DNA of 64,000 bases. Source: SHZL01 sp963784425 (GTDB lineage Bacteria; Pseudomonadota; Gammaproteobacteria; Xanthomonadales; SZUA-36). Where the stretch lies: the NCBI GenBank assembly GCA_963784425.1, contig CAWARM010000006.1, forward strand, positions 124,001 through 188,000, read 5' to 3'. The position numbers and the translations under genes are program-made. Positions 61,724 through 64,000 of this stretch are shown piece by piece. The first letter of the stretch is position 1; each line of letters opens with the position of its first letter. The notes under the pieces are model-generated. The model did not search any database. It saw only the letters and a program-made list of their open reading frames with translations, and had not been told where the DNA came from.

Positions 61724-62942
61724 GCCAGATTCAGCGCATTCGAGGCATGGCGTGGGACCATCCGCGCGCACTTAACCCGCTCAATGCGATTTCGGCGCAG
61801 TGGTCGCGCGACTGCAGGGATGCAGGAGGTAGGGCAACGCAGGGAGCGGTTGCCGAAGACCGTGACCTGACCGTCAGCTGGGAAGCCAGGCCCTTGAAGG
61901 ATTTCGAAGATCAACCCCTGGAGGAGTTGGCCGCGTGCGTTCGATCTCGTGCTGATGGACTATCCGTTTGTCGGTACAGCGGCCCAGTCCGGTCTCATGG
62001 CACCGGTCAACGAGTGGGTGGACGCGGCTTATCTGCGTGATCAAGCCGACCACAGTGTGGGTCCCAGTTACGATTCCTATACCTGGTCGGGCCAGCAATG
62101 GGCCCTTGCCATAGATGCGGCCACCCAGGTAAGTGCCGTGCGAACGGACCTGCTGGACGCGGCAGGCCTGGACCACCCGCCGCAAACCTGGAACGGAGTT
62201 GCCGAACTGGTGCAAGAACTCAAAGATGGCCCACTGCATGTCGCCATTCCTCTCAATCCCAATCACGCTTATTGCGCATTCCTGTCTGTCGGCCTGGCCA
62301 TGCTGGGAACCGATTTTTGGCCCAAAGGTGAAAAACCTGACCGTGAAACTGCCCTGGCGGCACTGGATTTTCTCAGCGAACTGGCGCCTGCCTTGCACCC
62401 GATGTCGCAATCATCGGATCCGATCGCCATTTCCGACCGCATGGCAAATAGCGACGAGATTCTTTTTGTGCCGCTGATGTTTGGTTATTCAAACTATTCG
62501 CGTCCGGGTTTCCGCAAGCACAGCTTGCGATTTGGTAATGCGCCGCGCGGAGAAAACGGGCACATTGGTTCCGTGCTCGGTGGTGTAGGTATCGCCCTGT
62601 CGGCACTGAGCCCACAGCGCGAATCGGCGGCCGAGCTGGCACGCCTGCTGGTGTCTGCGGAAGTACAGTCCGGGCTGTACGTGCAATCGGGGGGTCAGCC
62701 CGGTCACGGTGCCGCCTGGGACTCCGAGTCAGCCAATGAGCCTCGTGGACAATTTCTTTTTTGCCACCCGCGAAACCATGGACCAGGCATTCATGCGTCC
62801 GCGCGTTCCGGGCCACCGGCAGTTCCAGGAACAGGCTGGAGTCCTGATCAACCGCTGTATCTGGAAGAAAGATATGGACGCCGTGGCCTGCCTGGACACG
62901 TTTGACCAATTGACTGACCGCCTGCTTGGACACTGGGAATGA
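61720..62942 (+). pseudogene. Solute-binding-protein-like (no signal peptide), two frameshifts
   Basis: Resembles extracellular solute-binding proteins (WDHPRALNPLNAISAQW; LMDYPFVGTAAQSGLMAPVN; TWSGQQWALAIDAATQVSAV; MFGYSNYSRPGFRKH) but starts without a signal peptide. Frame is lost near 61935 (one base extra; then FDLVLMDYP) and near 62745 (one base extra; then DNFFFATRETMDQAFMRP). Near 61811 about 18 codons carry a palindromic element in frame. Placed between MaoC and CaiB/BaiF, it likely binds a CoA-pathway substrate in the cytoplasm. Broken in this sequence if reads confirm. Confidence 0.82.
61811..61866 (+). repeat. Palindromic element inserted in frame in the solute-binding-like gene
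   Basis: Two hairpins, CTGCA-GGGA-TGCAG (61812-61825) and GGCAACGC-AGGGA-GCGGTTGCC (61833-61854), flanked by CGCGAC and CGTGAC, both encoding Arg-Asp. The AGGGA-loop hairpin pair is the same design as the intergenic stem-loop elements. Removing it restores QWSRD-LTVSWEARP, the smooth family sequence. Confidence 0.65.
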
Positions 62943-62960
62943 ACGCAGAGGAGACCTGTC

Positions 62961-64000
62961 ATGCCACCCGCTGAAGTGACTGCAACCGGACCGCTCGCCG
63001 GCCTGAGAATATTGGACTTCACTGCGCTATTGCAGGGGCCGTTGGCCACCCAGGTGCTGGCCGACCTGGGCGCAGACGTGGTGAAGCTGGAAAAAGAAGA
63101 CGGGGAATGGATGCGCCACTGGGGCGTATACGGTGCCCGCACCCACGGCGAAACCGACGCGTTCCTGTCGTTCAACCGCAACAAGCGCAGCGTCACGGTC
63201 GATTTACGCGATGAAGAAACCGTGGGTCGTATTCTCGCCCTGGCCGACAAGGCGGACATCGTGGTCGAAAACTTTCGGCCCGGCGTGATGGACCGGCTGG
63301 GGTTTGGTTACGAGGCCCTGAAAAAACGCAATCCGGGAATCATCTATGCAGCGGCTTCCGGTTACGGGCAATCCGGTCCCTACGTCAAGCGGCCGGGCCA
63401 GGACTATCTCGCCCAGGCCTTGACTGGCGCGATGTGGCTGACCGGCCGGCGTGACGATCCACCCATGGTGTTCGGGGTTGCCGCTACGGACCAGTACACG
63501 GGTATCCACCTGGTGGTGGGTATCCTTGCCGCATTGCACCACCGCAACCAGACCGGCGAAGGCCAGCGCGTGGACCTGGACCTGCTGTCCTGCATCATGG
63601 CCCTGCAGCAACAGGAAATTACCGTCTATCTCAATCACGGCTTCCTGCCTCAACGCCCGGTGAACAACGTGGGTGCGTGCGGCATCACCGGGCCGGCCGG
63701 TGTTTATGCAACGCAGGATGGGCACATCATGATGGCGATGATGGCCTGCCCGTTACTGGGGCGGATCCTTGGAGTTGACTGGCTGGACCCATACGACACG
63801 CTGGACAAGATGTATGAACACCGGGACGAGATCTATCGCAGGGTGGCAGGCGTATTTGCTACCCGCAAAACCGACGAACTGGTGGAGTTCCTGCTGGGCC
63901 ACGATGTTTGGTGCGCCCCGGTGCGCAACTACGACAACCTGGAGAAAGATCCCCAGATTCAACACAAGAAATTGATCTGGGAAGTCCCCTATGGTGATTC
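62961..64000 (+). CDS. CaiB/BaiF family CoA-transferase (3' cut by window)
   Basis: The first ~346 residues of a family III CoA-transferase; no stop before the window end. GLRILDFTALLQGPLATQVLADLGADVVKLE is the N-terminal signature, with the Asp nucleophile expected near residue 170 (in the DLDLLSCIMALQ region) and FRPGVMDRLGFGYEAL, AASGYGQSGPY conserved. It transfers CoA between carboxylic acids. AGAGGAG lies eight bases before ATG 62961. Operon with MaoC and the solute-binding-like gene. Confidence 0.94.
   Translation, partial: MPPAEVTATGPLAGLRILDFTALLQGPLATQVLADLGADVVKLEKEDGEWMRHWGVYGARTHGETDAFLSFNRNKRSVTVDLRDEETVGRILALADKADIVVENFRPGVMDRLGFGYEALKKRNPGIIYAAASGYGQSGPYVKRPGQDYLAQALTGAMWLTGRRDDPPMVFGVAATDQYTGIHLVVGILAALHHRNQTGEGQRVDLDLLSCIMALQQQEITVYLNHGFLPQRPVNNVGACGITGPAGVYATQDGHIMMAMMACPLLGRILGVDWLDPYDTLDKMYEHRDEIYRRVAGVFATRKTDELVEFLLGHDVWCAPVRNYDNLEKDPQIQHKKLIWEVPYGD

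Overview
The window is about 64 kb of bacterial chromosome from a gammaproteobacterium. The main evidence is gene order: lptM-dapF-DUF484-xerC, algZ-algR followed by hemC-hemD-hemX-hemY, hslV-hslU, and a tRNA-Gly(CCC) with an encoded CCA. The metabolism is that of a free-living aerobic heterotroph with periplasmic oxidases (IorAB, a PQQ alcohol dehydrogenase with haem c), CoA-dependent catabolism, polyamine and amino-acid degradation, and a TorF-type porin. I cannot name the genus. No phage, plasmid, CRISPR array, rRNA or intact transposon is visible.

Layout. 1-9.6 kb: end of an AsmA-like gene, a cold-shock protein, a PLP decarboxylase, the IorAB oxidoreductase pair, an ornithine cyclodeaminase-like gene, the HslVU protease and an aquaporin. 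9.6-10.0 kb: nested stem-loop repeats. 10-19.4 kb: xerC/DUF484/dapF/lptM, divergent from an esterase, AlgZ/AlgR and the haem genes hemCDXY. 19.4-24.5 kb: a probably acquired block with a histidine kinase carrying a substrate-binding-protein-like sensor, a NarL-type regulator, a lone receiver domain, a beta-keto acid cleavage enzyme of strikingly different codon use, a carboxymuconolactone decarboxylase-like protein and a small membrane protein. 24.5-27.6 kb: a YiaW/YiaV/NodT efflux set. 27.7-33.8 kb: a ferredoxin-reductase, a run of four hairpins, PlsC, a YheT-like hydrolase, a TPR-sulfotransferase and a Sel1-repeat protein. 33.8-44.3 kb: tRNA-Gly overlapping a deacetylase gene, Lrp/alanine dehydrogenase, a PuuR-like regulator with agmatinase and PuuA-like ligase, a porin, an omega-aminotransferase with MmsA, and a cobalamin adenosyltransferase. 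Together these suggest breakdown of agmatine/putrescine, alanine and beta-alanine. 44.4-54 kb: a YgjP metallopeptidase, DoxX, a DUF885 protein, Ada, a GT39-like membrane enzyme with an FAD oxidoreductase, and PQQ-ADH. 54-57.8 kb: gene fragments, a Crp-type regulator with an odd N-terminal extension, and a divergent OmpA/BON pair, each gene with a sigma-54-type promoter. 57.9-61.1 kb: a sigma-54 response regulator divergent from its likely kinase. 61.2-64 kb: MaoC dehydratase, solute-binding-like protein and CaiB/BaiF CoA-transferase (cut by the window end).

The most notable observations are these. (i) A family of nested stem-loop elements obeys a shared grammar, and a related palindromic unit sits in frame inside a coding region. 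(ii) A 12-bp palindrome CTAACATGTTAG and close variants occur upstream of PQQ-ADH and of the MaoC/CaiB operon. (iii) Two divergent sigma-54-type promoters share an 11-mer next to a sigma-54 activator gene. (iv) Seven single-base frameshifts occur in six otherwise well-conserved genes, several in homopolymers. Sequencing error is the simplest explanation for (iv) until raw reads are checked.
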